Origin: Stomatobaculum longum
GTDB lineage: Bacteria; Bacillota; Clostridia; Lachnospirales; Lachnospiraceae
Assembly: GCA_000242235.1 (NCBI GenBank)
Contig: JH590862.1
Coordinates: forward strand, 557,321 to 621,320
Direction: 5' to 3'
Length of the DNA: 64,000 nt
How positions within the stretch are numbered: position 1 is the first letter of the stretch; each line of letters starts with the position of its first letter. Positions 26,775 to 36,682 of the stretch are shown piece by piece. The notes under the pieces are model-generated. The model worked only from the letters and a program-made list of their open reading frames with translations, did not search any database and had not been told where the DNA came from. The translations under genes were made by a program, and so were the position numbers.

Positions 26775-27446
26775 AAACGGGGGCAAAATTCTGCATGATT
26801 TTTGGGATTCTTCGCAGAATTTCACGTTTCGTCTTTTTCTGTGCCGGTCCGTCTTTGGCATATTTTGCAAGGATTTCTTTGCCCTCGAATTCTGTTTTCC
26901 CAGCTGATGTATGATATTTATTTTTCTCTACCGTATCTCGTAGTTTCACACATTTCCGTCTGCTCGCCCGACGGATTTCGCAGGTTATTTCGTTGCTCCT
27001 TCTGCCCTTTCTTCCCGGCTCATTTTCTTACTCGGTATCTCTTGGTTTTTTATCTTGCCCTGTCTTTTTTCGTAGTTTCCGCTGCCCTTACTCTTTGTCC
27101 CGCTTGCCACAGCCTCTCTGCCGATCTTCCCTGTCCTCCCCAAAAACCGCTTATAGCGCGGTCATGGCCGCTGTCTTTCACGGGCTGCGCTTTCTTTATT
27201 TCAGATTTCGCATTTTTTTGCACGCCGCGGCAGTGTCTCATCCCATCTATTCCGTCTAGCCTTCTCTTTTCCCTCTCCGACCGCCGTACTGTTATCATGA
27301 CGCTGTGATTTATACCTGTCGGAAAGGGCTCTTTTCCTCCCGCCTCTGCCTTTTATTTTTGTCCAAAGTGCGCTAAAATAGAAGAGTTATAAGCTCGGGT
27401 TCTCCCTGTTCCCGGCAATATCTTTGAGAGAAAGAGGAATAAGCGA

Positions 27447-28838
27447 ATGAAGCTCACAACAGTCAAACAGATATGGGAAAATCGCGAAGCGTATTTAGAT
27501 CGAGAAATCGACTTAGGCGGCTGGGTGCGCTCGAATCGCGATTCCAAGTCCTTCGGCTTTTTGACCATCAGCGACGGCAGCTTTTTTGAACCCCTGCAGG
27601 TTGTCTACCATGACAGTCTGTCGAATTTCCAGACCATTCGGAAAATCAATGTCGGCGCCGCACTCATCATCCGCGGCACCCTCGTCGCAACGCCGGATGC
27701 AAAACAGCCCTTTGAGATTCAGGCCAGCGAAATCTCCGTCGAAGGCGATTCCGCACCGGACTATCCGCTCCAGAAGAAGCGCCATTCTCCGGAATTTTTG
27801 CGCACCATTTTGCACCTGCGCCCCCGCACAAATCTGTTCCAGGCAGCTTTCCGCGTGCGCTCTGTCATTGCGTTTGCAATTCACCGCTTCTTCCAGGAGA
27901 GAAATTTTGTCTATGTCCACACGCCGCTCATCACTTCGAGCGATGCCGAGGGTGCCGGTGAAATGTTCCGCGTGACCACGCTCGACCCGAACGATATTCC
28001 GCGCACGCCCGATGGCTTAGTTGACTACCGCGCGGACTTCTTCGGCAAGGAGACCAATCTCACAGTCAGCGGCCAGCTGGACGGAGAAGCATTTGCGCAG
28101 GCCTTCCGCGATATTTATACCTTCGGTCCGACTTTTCGCGCCGAAAACTCCAACACGACCCGCCATGCCGCGGAGTTCTGGATGATAGAGCCGGAAATCT
28201 CCTTCGCGGATCTGAATGACGCAATGGCGCTCGCAGAGGACATGCTGAAATATATTATCCGCTATGTGCTGGAACACGCGCCGGAAGAGATGGAATTCCT
28301 GAACCGCTTTGTCGACACCGGTCTGCTTGAGCGCCTGAACCATGTGCTGAATTCCGAATTCGGACGCATCAGTTACACGGAAGCGGTCGATATTCTGATG
28401 CAGCACAATGACAGTTTCGACTACAAGGTCTCCTGGGGAACAGATCTCCAGACCGAACACGAGCGCTTCCTGACCGAGCAGGTCTTCAAGCGTCCGCTCT
28501 TCGTCACCGATTATCCGAAGGATATCAAGGCTTTCTATATGAAGTTAAACCCCGACGACAAGACAGTTGCCGCAATGGACTGCCTTGTCCCCGGCATTGG
28601 CGAGATTATCGGTGGCAGCCAGCGTGAAGATGACTACGATAAATTGCTCGCGCGCATACAGGAACTCCATATGGATGAAGAGAGTTACCGCTTCTACCTG
28701 GATCTCCGCAAATACGGCAGCAGCCGCCACGCAGGCTACGGCCTCGGCTTTGAGCGCTGCGTTATGTATCTGACCGGTATCCAGAACATCCGCGATGTTC
28801 TTCCCTTCCCCCGCACGGTTGGAAACTGCGAGCTGTAA
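27447..28838 (+). CDS. asnS: Asparaginyl-tRNA synthetase
   Basis: Class IIb aminoacyl-tRNA synthetase that charges tRNA-Asn. An N-terminal OB-fold anticodon-binding domain (about residues 15-105: [22 protein letters not shown]) precedes the catalytic domain. Motif 2 is [15 protein letters not shown] and motif 3 is [13 protein letters not shown]. The Asn-type context [10 protein letters not shown] separates it from AspS. Length 463 aa is typical. AAGAGGAATAAGCG precedes the ATG. No T-box-like leader is evident upstream. Confidence 0.94.
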   Translation: MKLTTVKQIWENREAYLDREIDLGGWVRSNRDSKSFGFLTISDGSFFEPLQVVYHDSLSNFQTIRKINVGAALIIRGTLVATPDAKQPFEIQASEISVEGDSAPDYPLQKKRHSPEFLRTILHLRPRTNLFQAAFRVRSVIAFAIHRFFQERNFVYVHTPLITSSDAEGAGEMFRVTTLDPNDIPRTPDGLVDYRADFFGKETNLTVSGQLDGEAFAQAFRDIYTFGPTFRAENSNTTRHAAEFWMIEPEISFADLNDAMALAEDMLKYIIRYVLEHAPEEMEFLNRFVDTGLLERLNHVLNSEFGRISYTEAVDILMQHNDSFDYKVSWGTDLQTEHERFLTEQVFKRPLFVTDYPKDIKAFYMKLNPDDKTVAAMDCLVPGIGEIIGGSQREDDYDKLLARIQELHMDEESYRFYLDLRKYGSSRHAGYGLGFERCVMYLTGIQNIRDVLPFPRTVGNCEL

Positions 28839-28876
28839 GCCACAGTAATCTTTCCAATTTAACAAGGAGCTATCTC

Positions 28877-29956
28877 ATGAAGTTTATTCACACAGGTGAT
28901 CTCCACTACGGTATGAAACCGGATATCGGAAAACCTTGGAGTGCGGAACGGGCGCAGGCTGTCAAAGATGCGCTTGCTTCGATTGTCCGGGCTGCGCGCG
29001 ATGAGAAGGTAGATCTCCTTTTGATTGCGGGTGATTTGTTTCATCATCAGCCGCTTGTGCGTGACTTAAAGGAGATCAGCTACCTGTTCGCCTCGATTCC
29101 GAATGTTGCCATCGCTGTCATTGCGGGCAATCACGATCGCATTCGCGATAACTCCGCCGTACTCTCCTTTCCCTGGCCGAAAAATGTTTACTATTTCACC
29201 GAGAGTTCGCTGAGTTCCGTCTACCTCAGGCGCATCAATACCGAGGTCTATGGTTTTTCCTACCACACGCGCGAAATCCGAGATAATCTGCTCGAAGGAG
29301 TTGAGGCGCCCGAAAACGGTCGCATCCGTATTCTGCTCTGCCACGGCGGTGACGCGAAACATTTGCCGCTCGATGTCAAAGAACTCTCCGAAGCCGGTTT
29401 TTCCTATTGCGCGCTCGGACACATCCACAAGCCCGAAATCGCCGTTCCGGGCAAGGTCGCCTGGTGCGGCTCTCCCGAACCGCTCGACTTGACAGAGACC
29501 GGACCGCACGGTTATTTCCTCGGCGAGATCAACGACATCAGCCGCCAGATTACTTCTCTCGATTTCGTGCGACTTGCCAAGGTGCAATACACCTCGCTGA
29601 TTGTACATGTGACGCCGGACTCCACCAATGCGGAACTCTTGATGACCCTGAGCGACGAGCTCGCACGGCGCGGCAGTCAGAATATTTATCGCCTGCAAAT
29701 TAAGGGCCTCCGGGATCCGGATGTCGTGTTTGATCTCGACACACTGCGACAGCGCTTCCGCATTGCCGAGCTCTTCGATTACTCCGAACCCAAATATGAT
29801 TTCTCACGCCTCTTCGCAGAGCATTCGTCGGATATGATCGGTTTCTTCATTCAGGAACTCGACAAACCCGATCTCAGCCTGCTCGACAAAAAGGCGCTCT
29901 ACTACGGCGTCAGCGCCTTGCTGCATACGACAGAGGAAAGGGGACAAAAGACATGA
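28877..29956 (+). CDS. SbcD/YhaO-like DNA repair metallophosphoesterase
   Basis: A 359-residue calcineurin-like phosphoesterase of the SbcD/Mre11 type that would act as the nuclease of a double-strand-break repair pair. Metal-binding motifs in order: GDLHYG, AGDLFHH, AGNHDR, LCHGGD and LGHIHKP. The C-terminal region (about 230-359) forms the capping and partner-binding part. It shares a four-base overlap with the downstream SbcC/YhaN-like ATPase, so the two are made together, as in sbcDC and yhaON operons. Confidence 0.87.
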   Translation: MKFIHTGDLHYGMKPDIGKPWSAERAQAVKDALASIVRAARDEKVDLLLIAGDLFHHQPLVRDLKEISYLFASIPNVAIAVIAGNHDRIRDNSAVLSFPWPKNVYYFTESSLSSVYLRRINTEVYGFSYHTREIRDNLLEGVEAPENGRIRILLCHGGDAKHLPLDVKELSEAGFSYCALGHIHKPEIAVPGKVAWCGSPEPLDLTETGPHGYFLGEINDISRQITSLDFVRLAKVQYTSLIVHVTPDSTNAELLMTLSDELARRGSQNIYRLQIKGLRDPDVVFDLDTLRQRFRIAELFDYSEPKYDFSRLFAEHSSDMIGFFIQELDKPDLSLLDKKALYYGVSALLHTTEERGQKT

Positions 29957-31803
29957 TTATCCGTGAACTCAACATACGCGGATTCGGTGCGCTGCAAAAC
30001 CGGCGCTTTGTCTTCGGCGACCGCCTGAATATCCTCTATGGCGGAAATGAAGCCGGCAAATCGACCCTTCACCTCTTTCTCCGCGCCATGTTCTACGGAC
30101 TCGAGCGGGCGCGCGGCCGTGCCGCCAAGACTGATGCCTACGCGCTCTACGAGCCCTGGTTCGGTGACGGCGCCTACGGCGGCAGCCTCCGTTTCGAAGA
30201 GGGCGGTAACTTGTACCGCATCGAGCGGGACTTCCGAAAAAGCCCGACCGACCTCAGCATCATCGATGAGAGTGCGGGGCTGCCGATTGAGGATCCGGAA
30301 ATCTTTCTCCGCACCTGCCTCTGCGGTCTCAGCCAGACCGCTTACATGAACACCGTCAGCATACGCCAGCTCCGGAGTGCCACCGACGCGGGAATGACCC
30401 AGGAACTCAAAAACTATATCGCCAATATGAATGCAACCGGCGAGCACACGCTGAACATTGACCGCGCGACCGCCTATCTTCGCGACCAGCGCAAGGCCTT
30501 TGAGCAGCGCCTGGTTCCGGATGCCGCAAAGCACTACGCGGCGAATGTGTCCGAAATCCGGAAATTGGAAGAGCAAATTGCGGCGCCCGGTTACCGGAAT
30601 ACGCTCCAAAGCCTGAGCGCATCCAAGCAGGACAGTAAGACCATCCAGGAGACTTTGCTCGCTGAAAAGGAAAAGCGCATCCAAGCACTTGCTGCCAAAC
30701 GGCAAATTCTGGAGGAGCGCGGATTCCGAAACCGCCGGGATTTACCGGACCTCCGAAACCGGCTCAACGCATGGCGACAGGAGAGAACTGCGCTCCGATC
30801 TAAGAGCAGCCTTCGCGCACAGCTGATTACGGCTTTTCTTTTGATTCCGCTCGCCCTATTGCTCTATTTCACCATGCGGCGTGTTGTGCCGGACAGTGCC
30901 AACAAATTGCAGGCGTTGCTCTGCATCACGGCGGTCGGCTGTATTGCCCTCGGTCTCTGCCTGTTTTTCTCCGTCCTGTGCGGAAACCGACGTAGGATGC
31001 GGTCTAACCGCAACATACGGCAGCTCATTCAGGCACATTTCCCGGAACTTCTTTTTGACAAAGAGCTTGCCCGCCGTCCGGTTTCCCTGGCCAAGGCCGG
31101 TAGCGAAAAAATTGACGAGCTCTTCTTGGTGCAGGATGAAATACAGCGCAGCGAATCCGATGTCTATGACATTGAAGAAAAGCTGCGCCTCCTGAAAACC
31201 CGGCAGGAGGAGACCGAGGCCTCCATGGCAAACCAACAAAAGAGCCAGTGGCTTCTGGAGCAACAGTTGCAGCACCTCTCGAGTTTAAAAGACGAAACCG
31301 CGGCACTGAAAAGTGTGGTTGCGGAAAATGATCGCCTGAATACAGAAATCGAGGCCATCAACATCGCCCTCGAGACTCTGGTCCGCCTTTCCGAGACCAT
31401 CCACGATTCTTTCGGTCGCTACCTGAATCAATCGGCGTCACAGCTCATTTCCGGCATTACCGGCAATGTCTATGATTCTCTGTCTGTCGACCAGAATCTG
31501 AATGTGTTTCTAAACACCTCGCGAAAACTGATTCCGCTCGAGCAGGCGGGCGCAGGTACCGTTGACCAGGTCTATTTTGCTCTTCGTCTTGCCGCTGCCG
31601 ATTTACTACAGTTCGGTGGCAATTCGCTCCCGCTTTTCCTGGACGACAGCTTTGCAAACTACGATGATCAGCGCCTCCGCACGGTTCTTCACTGGATGCT
31701 GGAGACCTATGCTTCGCGGCAGATATTGCTCTTCACGCCGCGTCTCCGGGAAGCGCAACTGCTCACCGCTTCCATGCTGCCGTTCCATCTCGTGGAACTC
31801 TGA
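29953..31803 (+). CDS. SbcC/YhaN-like SMC-type ATPase
   Basis: A 616-residue P-loop ATPase partner of the upstream nuclease. The N-terminal Walker A is GGNEAGKSTLHLF, and the C-terminal Walker B is PLFLDDSFANYDDQR with a preceding signature-like region. Between them lie coiled coils (about 190-260 and 385-470). A hydrophobic pair of helices (about 285-340, LLIPLALLLYF and AVGCIALGLCLFFSVL) is unusual for SbcC but seen in YhaN-type proteins, which are membrane-associated. It is far shorter than true SbcC (about 1,000 aa). The strong hairpin at 31833-31882 follows. Confidence 0.83.
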   Translation: MIIRELNIRGFGALQNRRFVFGDRLNILYGGNEAGKSTLHLFLRAMFYGLERARGRAAKTDAYALYEPWFGDGAYGGSLRFEEGGNLYRIERDFRKSPTDLSIIDESAGLPIEDPEIFLRTCLCGLSQTAYMNTVSIRQLRSATDAGMTQELKNYIANMNATGEHTLNIDRATAYLRDQRKAFEQRLVPDAAKHYAANVSEIRKLEEQIAAPGYRNTLQSLSASKQDSKTIQETLLAEKEKRIQALAAKRQILEERGFRNRRDLPDLRNRLNAWRQERTALRSKSSLRAQLITAFLLIPLALLLYFTMRRVVPDSANKLQALLCITAVGCIALGLCLFFSVLCGNRRRMRSNRNIRQLIQAHFPELLFDKELARRPVSLAKAGSEKIDELFLVQDEIQRSESDVYDIEEKLRLLKTRQEETEASMANQQKSQWLLEQQLQHLSSLKDETAALKSVVAENDRLNTEIEAINIALETLVRLSETIHDSFGRYLNQSASQLISGITGNVYDSLSVDQNLNVFLNTSRKLIPLEQAGAGTVDQVYFALRLAAADLLQFGGNSLPLFLDDSFANYDDQRLRTVLHWMLETYASRQILLFTPRLREAQLLTASMLPFHLVEL

Positions 31804-31832
31804 TGCGGCTACCTTTCCTCGAATGATACAGA

Positions 31833-31882
31833 AAACCCGACCCACGACTTTTGCGATTCCGCATAAGTCGTGGGTCGGGTTT
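31833..31882. terminator. Intrinsic terminator between convergent genes
   Basis: An 18-bp perfect stem (31833-31850 with 31865-31882), 14-nt loop, T-rich sequence after it. It ends the nuclease/ATPase operon and probably also the surface-protein operon on the other strand, 80 bases past that operon's last stop. Confidence 0.9.
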
Positions 31883-31963
31883 ATATTTTGACCGTTCGCA
31901 ACTACGCTTACAAAAGACAATGCTTCCGGGGCGCCGGAACAAAGGCATGGGTCCCTATCCTGT

Positions 31964-32830
31964 CTATTGCTCCGGTTTCTTGTCCTCTGCCGCTTCTTTC
32001 CCCTCCTTCTCCGCCTTCCGCTCCTCGAACGGTTTCCACTCCGGATTAAACTTCCGTTTTCCTTCCTCGCGGTAGATCAGTAACTGTCGCAACAAGACCT
32101 TCAGCGCCCAGAGTGCCATACTGCAGACCAGAATTTCCATCACCGGAATTCCTCTGACCGGCACGCTCTTTCTGCCTTTCGCCTTCCCAGGAAGCAGACT
32201 TAGTTGTCCCACCGCCGGCGCTGCATTCCGCAACGCAACCTGCTGATTCACTGCCGTATCGCTTCCTGTCTCCAACAGCGCACTGCTCACAACAGTTTGC
32301 CTTTTTTCTTCCATGCCGCTGAGCTGATAGCGTCGCCTCGTAATGTGCTGTTCCGTACCGCGCTGCAAGGTCGCCGTCACCTCAAGCATGCCCGCATAGT
32401 GTTTTCCGTTTTCCGCTGCCTGACGTACACCTTTCGCTTGCAAGACATAATGCTCACCCGGTTTCACAGCACTGCTCCGCCAGTCAAACCGGCCGTCTGC
32501 TGTCAAAGCCTGTGCTTCTGTCACAGCACCCTCTCCCTGTCCTCTTGTGACAAACGCTTCTGTATATTGCACCTTCTGTGCTCCGATTCCTTCCGGCAAT
32601 CGGATTTGCAACTCCAGTTCCGGAACTTCCGTCTCCGTCTGATTCTCTATCTCGCAGCGGACAGAAATATCCGTATTTCCGTCCATCAAAACTTCCGGTG
32701 AAATCTGCAATGTCTCCTCACTCTTGTTTTGCTCTGCCCACACCGGAGCCGTCGCAACAAGCAGTGTGGCTACAAGAAACACAAACATTTCTGTCCCTAT
32801 ACGAAGGACTCTTCCCACAAGCTGACGCAT
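31964..32830 (-). CDS. Membrane-anchored surface protein of unknown function (third gene of ECF operon)
   Basis: A 288-residue protein I do not recognise by name. A signal peptide (FVFLVATLLVATAPVWAEQ) is followed by a beta-rich outer domain of about 160 residues. That domain has a DUF11/CARDB-like flavour (DISVRCEIENQTETEVPELELQIRLPEG...VTATL). One membrane helix near residues 228-245 (VMEILVCSMALWALKVLL) leads to a highly charged Lys/Glu cytoplasmic tail. The start at 32830 follows GGGGAGGAG; a GTG seven codons upstream is less likely. It is the last gene of the surface protein-sigma factor operon and could be a co-receptor or target of that sigma factor; this is inference. Confidence 0.6.
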   Translation of the reverse strand: MRQLVGRVLRIGTEMFVFLVATLLVATAPVWAEQNKSEETLQISPEVLMDGNTDISVRCEIENQTETEVPELELQIRLPEGIGAQKVQYTEAFVTRGQGEGAVTEAQALTADGRFDWRSSAVKPGEHYVLQAKGVRQAAENGKHYAGMLEVTATLQRGTEQHITRRRYQLSGMEEKRQTVVSSALLETGSDTAVNQQVALRNAAPAVGQLSLLPGKAKGRKSVPVRGIPVMEILVCSMALWALKVLLRQLLIYREEGKRKFNPEWKPFEERKAEKEGKEAAEDKKPEQ

Positions 32831-32860
32831 GACTCTCCTCCCCTTATTCACGGTTCTGCT

Positions 32861-34159
32861 TTAATATGCCTCTCCTGTGAGTTCCTCAGTGACATCCGTC
32901 ACATCTTCCGTAAATTGATTTTGCTGAAAGGCATAGACCGCCCGGTTACCTGCCAAGTCCCGGACCTGCACCTGTAGCGGAAACTGTGTCTTGGAAACCG
33001 CAATGCAACCCTGCTCTCTGTCGATTCGAACTGTCTCTGCGCTGCCGTCTTCCCGCTGACAACGCAGAGTATCCCAATCGATACTTGCAGCCGCATCCTG
33101 AAAATACAAGTAAACCGTGTTATCCTGCTCCTGATAACCCGCATAGTTCGGAGCTTCGCGATCAATATTGGAAATCTCCACGACTTGCTCAATTGTGTGA
33201 TTCGCAATATCCTTTGCCGTAATGATATAGGTTCCATTGGCATCGATATGTGCCTCATACACTTTTCCCTGCCTAGTCAACGGAATCTCCTGTTTGCCTA
33301 AGAGAGTCACTTTTTCGATGGGCGCTCCGCTGTCAACGCGAAAACGCACCAACTGTTCATTGACATAGCAATTGGTATCCCGATATTGCAGAGAAGAAAT
33401 CTGTATCCCGCGCAATGCAACCGAACCGACCAGCCCTACTGAGAGCAAAACCATCGCTGTTTTACCTATGAATCCGACCGAGGCCGTTGCTACTTTTCCG
33501 CTCAAATTCCAGGACTCGAGCTGCGAAAGAAATGTATACAACGTAAAGGGACTGAAGCAGTACAGCCTTGTGCCGAGTCTCTTTTTCATTTTCTTCTTGG
33601 CTTCGGCGAGCCGGCTTTTGACGGTCCCGAGCGGCACATTCATGATGTCTGCGATCTCTGCCTCTCGAAGTCCCGCAAAAAACCGAAGTAACAGCGTGGC
33701 ACGCAACGCCCAGGAGAGATGATCTGCCGCATCCATGATTACCTGGTTCTGCTCAGCTTGTTCAATCTGCCTTCCCTGATCTGAATCCGAAAATTTTTCC
33801 GTATTAAAATCTGACTCGAGCAGCGCATCCAGCGAAACCGTATTTTTTACTCCCGCATAGCGGGTTGAGACCATATAATCCAAGGTCTTGTGATATGCAA
33901 TTCTATTGGACCAGCACTGAAAGCTCTCCGGATCCGTTAGTTCGCGAAGCTGATGAAAAATCTGCAAAAACACTTCCTGGGTGACATCCTCTGCCTCATG
34001 TCGGTCCCGAATCATCTTGTAAATAATATAATAAATCGGCCCATAGCAGAGCGAGTAAATCCCGTCAAATGCCCTTTTATCCCCTTTTTGATACGCTGCA
34101 ATCAGTTCCGTTACACGTTGCCTGCGCTCGCGATTTGCCTTCTCCATCTTGTCCTTCAT
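32861..34159 (-). CDS. Membrane-tethered ECF-type sigma factor with C-terminal Ig-like outer domain
   Basis: A 432-residue fusion. Residues about 25-100 are sigma-70 region 2 (AFDGIYSLCYGPIYY, EDVTQEVFLQIF). Residues about 143-196 are region 4 with its helix-turn-helix (LREAEIADIMNVPLGTVKSRL). One membrane helix follows at about 228-250. Residues 251-432 would lie outside the cell and look like bacterial Ig-like repeats (NGTYIITAKDIANHT...EISNIDREAP, then VQVRDLAGNRAV). GAGGAGA precedes the ATG. It starts nine bases after the LPxTG gene stop. ECF sigma factors with an extracytoplasmic sensor in the same chain are uncommon; release by proteolysis or action at the membrane are both possible. 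Confidence 0.82.
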   Translation of the reverse strand: MKDKMEKANRERRQRVTELIAAYQKGDKRAFDGIYSLCYGPIYYIIYKMIRDRHEAEDVTQEVFLQIFHQLRELTDPESFQCWSNRIAYHKTLDYMVSTRYAGVKNTVSLDALLESDFNTEKFSDSDQGRQIEQAEQNQVIMDAADHLSWALRATLLLRFFAGLREAEIADIMNVPLGTVKSRLAEAKKKMKKRLGTRLYCFSPFTLYTFLSQLESWNLSGKVATASVGFIGKTAMVLLSVGLVGSVALRGIQISSLQYRDTNCYVNEQLVRFRVDSGAPIEKVTLLGKQEIPLTRQGKVYEAHIDANGTYIITAKDIANHTIEQVVEISNIDREAPNYAGYQEQDNTVYLYFQDAAASIDWDTLRCQREDGSAETVRIDREQGCIAVSKTQFPLQVQVRDLAGNRAVYAFQQNQFTEDVTDVTEELTGEAY

Positions 34160-34168
34160 CCTGTCTCC

Positions 34169-36577
34169 TCAGTGCTGCCTTGCGACCATATGCAGCGCAC
34201 GCAATAACATTGCCAGTGACCAAAGAATTGCCAGATGAAACCATACCCCTTGTTTTGCAGCTGTTTCTCCTGTGTGCGGCAGCCGACGCAGTACTGTGCG
34301 CTGTGTTCGCTCCCCCGTGCCGGCCAGAACCAGTTGCCGTCCCTGCAACTGTCCCTGTGTTTTTTTGACCTTACAACTTCTGATCTCTGCCCATGGAAGA
34401 TATGCCAGCGTTGCCGTCTCTCTTTTTTCGGGCTGTACCTGCCTGTGCGGCTCATCCTCTCTGCCGGGACGCGCGTCCTGTATTCGCGCTTCCTGCCTTG
34501 CTTCTTGCGGCTTTACTTCTTCCCGCTTCACTTCCTGTTGCTTTGTCGGTTCCGCTTGCTCGTTCACTTCTTCTGCCGCGCGTTCAGTCCGCCGTAACAG
34601 TTCCGGCTGTCTCTCCCCTCTCTTTCGCGAGAAGAATCTGTCAATCCCGACTGATGTCTCCTTCCGATTCGTCACCTCAAAATATGCACTGTTGCCGATA
34701 CGCCGGAATGCCTGATACTCCGGCGTCCAACCTGCCGGAATGTCCACTTCTTCCACACTGATTTGTTCGCCTGCATCGTTGCTGTCATTCAACAGTTCCG
34801 CATCTTCGCGGAATTCCTCTTCCCGCTCTGCATCTGCCATACTTGCGCGCTGCATGGTTCTACGTCTCGCATCGGAGGGCGTAGCCTGTAAGTTCCAGCT
34901 GACTTCCCAGCCATTGTCCGCATTGACCTCCTTGACAGCGCCGAGCACAGCGACCACTTCTCCGTTTCTTCGAAGCACCGGGCGAAAATACGCCTCTGAT
35001 GGCGTAGCTGCTCCGTGCCAGCTCTTTTTGACTACGATACGGCGAATTTCCGAGTCATCGGGTCTCGAAAAAATTGCATTCACTCTCTGACAGCCCCCGT
35101 CATAGAACAGGGCCTCCACCACGCGAATACGCCGACTGTCTCTTCGCAAGTCCTGCTCCCGTATTCTTCGATTGAGCACTTGCTTCGCTTCTGTCGGGTA
35201 CGCATAACTTCCGAGCAGTGTCTCATCCTCATAGATCGAAACTCTGCTTCCCGGAAGAAGCTCATACCCCTCTTTGTACGGCAACTCTCCTTTCAGAAGC
35301 TCCACATATCCCAGGTCGGATAAAAACCCGTCACAATTCAGAGCATCTGCCGGTTGCAAAACAGCTGTATCCTCTTCCGTCTCGATTCCTTGCATTTCGC
35401 CGCGATTGAGAAAACGTATATTTTTCACATTGCCTGTCAGCGCATAACTTTTCGGAAGACCTGAACACTGTGCCTCTTTTTCCGGAATCCCGGCGCTTTG
35501 ACGTGCATCCCGTATTACAACTTGAAAACTGCTCTGGTGCGCCTCGTATCCCGGCTTCCGATTCCGTTGCTCTATCCGATACGTACCGGATTCCAGATTT
35601 GCAATGTAAATCCTACCACTCACATCCGTTATATAGTCCGCACCGCCGTCTGTGCTCAGAATCTCCCTGCCGCTGTCCGCTTGCCATATGCGGTAGTAAA
35701 TACCCGGAAGCGGCTCTCCTTCTTCTGTCGTAGCCGTCAGTTCTATGCTTCCCAGTGTTTTCTCGTATACCGCATCCTCAAATTCTCGCATGAACCTGAC
35801 ATCCAGCGGCATGGACCACTGCAGCTGTAGCCGTGCTTCCGTGCCTTCACGCTGCAGGTATCGCGCTGTCACGGAAAACGGCAAAGGATATGCCTGTTCT
35901 ATACTGTGTAAAATCTCTGCTTCTTCGCGATTCCGGAATACAACCGCCTTCTCGGTCGGCCGACCACCGGGTTCCTCAAAGTAGTGCAACAGCAACCTTC
36001 TCTCTGCATCATCATTCCGGTAGGAAAGTGAAACAGGTACCGTAATCTTTTCATCTAGGCGATAGCGGCCTGCGATAAATCCCATCATCTGTTCCGGTAC
36101 CCGATGAATGGGATTCCCTGTCAGTACAATTTCCGACGCTGCAAAATAATTTGCTTGTTCCTCTATACTCATATCCCGTTTCAACGGGCTCAGATCCTGA
36201 ATCTGATTGTCCGAGAGGTCGATTCGCGTCGCGTGCCGTAACAGCCATATTCCGCTGATATCCCGGATTTCTCTACCCCGTGCGTCAATTTCTGCCTCAG
36301 CTGTGTGTGCACCGTACTCCAGCAGAATCTTCTCTGTGCTATCTCCCGGTGATACCGAATAACTGCCGTCGGCGATGTGGGAAGATATACTATCAAATAT
36401 AGCCTTCGCAAAAGCTGCGTCTCGCACGCCGGCCTGTTGAATACTTTCAACCGAAAAACCGTTCCCGCCACCGGCTGCCCATGCCGTGTGCTGCCATACC
36501 GGCCATTGCCACAAAACCATGAAGATCACCGCTAGATAAGGAATCCCTCTGCGCATATACTTCTTTGCCGTTTCCAT
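34169..36577 (-). CDS. LPxTG-anchored surface protein with LRR-like and Cna-B-like regions
   Basis: An 802-residue cell-wall protein. It has a signal peptide (GIPYLAVIFMVLWQWPVW...AWA). An N-terminal leucine-rich-repeat-like stretch includes RIDLSDNQIQDLSPL. A Cna-B/prealbumin-like domain in the middle has LPGIYYRIWQADSGRE and YRIEQRNRKPGYEA. A Pro/Glu/Gln/Arg-rich stalk follows (about 650-720), then a sortase signal LPHTGE, a hydrophobic helix and a short basic tail. No sortase gene is in the window. GGAGG lies nine bases before the chosen ATG. It is the first gene of the ECF operon, so its display is probably controlled by the sigma factor encoded behind it. Confidence 0.82.
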   Translation of the reverse strand: METAKKYMRRGIPYLAVIFMVLWQWPVWQHTAWAAGGGNGFSVESIQQAGVRDAAFAKAIFDSISSHIADGSYSVSPGDSTEKILLEYGAHTAEAEIDARGREIRDISGIWLLRHATRIDLSDNQIQDLSPLKRDMSIEEQANYFAASEIVLTGNPIHRVPEQMMGFIAGRYRLDEKITVPVSLSYRNDDAERRLLLHYFEEPGGRPTEKAVVFRNREEAEILHSIEQAYPLPFSVTARYLQREGTEARLQLQWSMPLDVRFMREFEDAVYEKTLGSIELTATTEEGEPLPGIYYRIWQADSGREILSTDGGADYITDVSGRIYIANLESGTYRIEQRNRKPGYEAHQSSFQVVIRDARQSAGIPEKEAQCSGLPKSYALTGNVKNIRFLNRGEMQGIETEEDTAVLQPADALNCDGFLSDLGYVELLKGELPYKEGYELLPGSRVSIYEDETLLGSYAYPTEAKQVLNRRIREQDLRRDSRRIRVVEALFYDGGCQRVNAIFSRPDDSEIRRIVVKKSWHGAATPSEAYFRPVLRRNGEVVAVLGAVKEVNADNGWEVSWNLQATPSDARRRTMQRASMADAEREEEFREDAELLNDSNDAGEQISVEEVDIPAGWTPEYQAFRRIGNSAYFEVTNRKETSVGIDRFFSRKRGERQPELLRRTERAAEEVNEQAEPTKQQEVKREEVKPQEARQEARIQDARPGREDEPHRQVQPEKRETATLAYLPWAEIRSCKVKKTQGQLQGRQLVLAGTGERTQRTVLRRLPHTGETAAKQGVWFHLAILWSLAMLLRALHMVARQH

Positions 36578-36638
36578 ATCACGTTCCCTCCACAAGTACG
36601 CTGTCTTTTTCGATGCAACTTCTCTCCACTTATATAAG

Positions 36639-36664
36639 GACGGTATAAAGCAGTAAAAGGTTCA
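36639..36664 (-). promoter_or_regulatory. ECF-sigma-type promoter of the surface-protein operon
   Basis: On the minus strand: TGAACC (36659-36664), exactly 16 bases, then CGTC (36639-36642). This is the AAC...CGTC architecture recognised by many ECF sigma factors. A weaker overlapping sigma-A-like alternative (TTTACT, 17 bases, TATAAG) exists. Confidence 0.6.
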
Positions 36665-36682
36665 TTTTTTTTTTACAAAAAA

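Noticed and set aside
26743..26949. 68-aa minus-strand ORF upstream of glgC
   Set aside because: Begins at GTG without a ribosome site and runs through the glgC promoter; Lys-rich because the strand is purine-rich.
26802..27308. 168-aa plus-strand ORF between glgC and asnS
   Set aside because: Phe/Ser/Leu/Cys-rich low-complexity product from T/C-rich DNA, no ribosome site and no recognisable domain.
33372..35323. Plus-strand ORFs of 80-150 aa within the sigma factor and LPxTG genes
   Set aside because: Antisense shadows of well-supported minus-strand genes.
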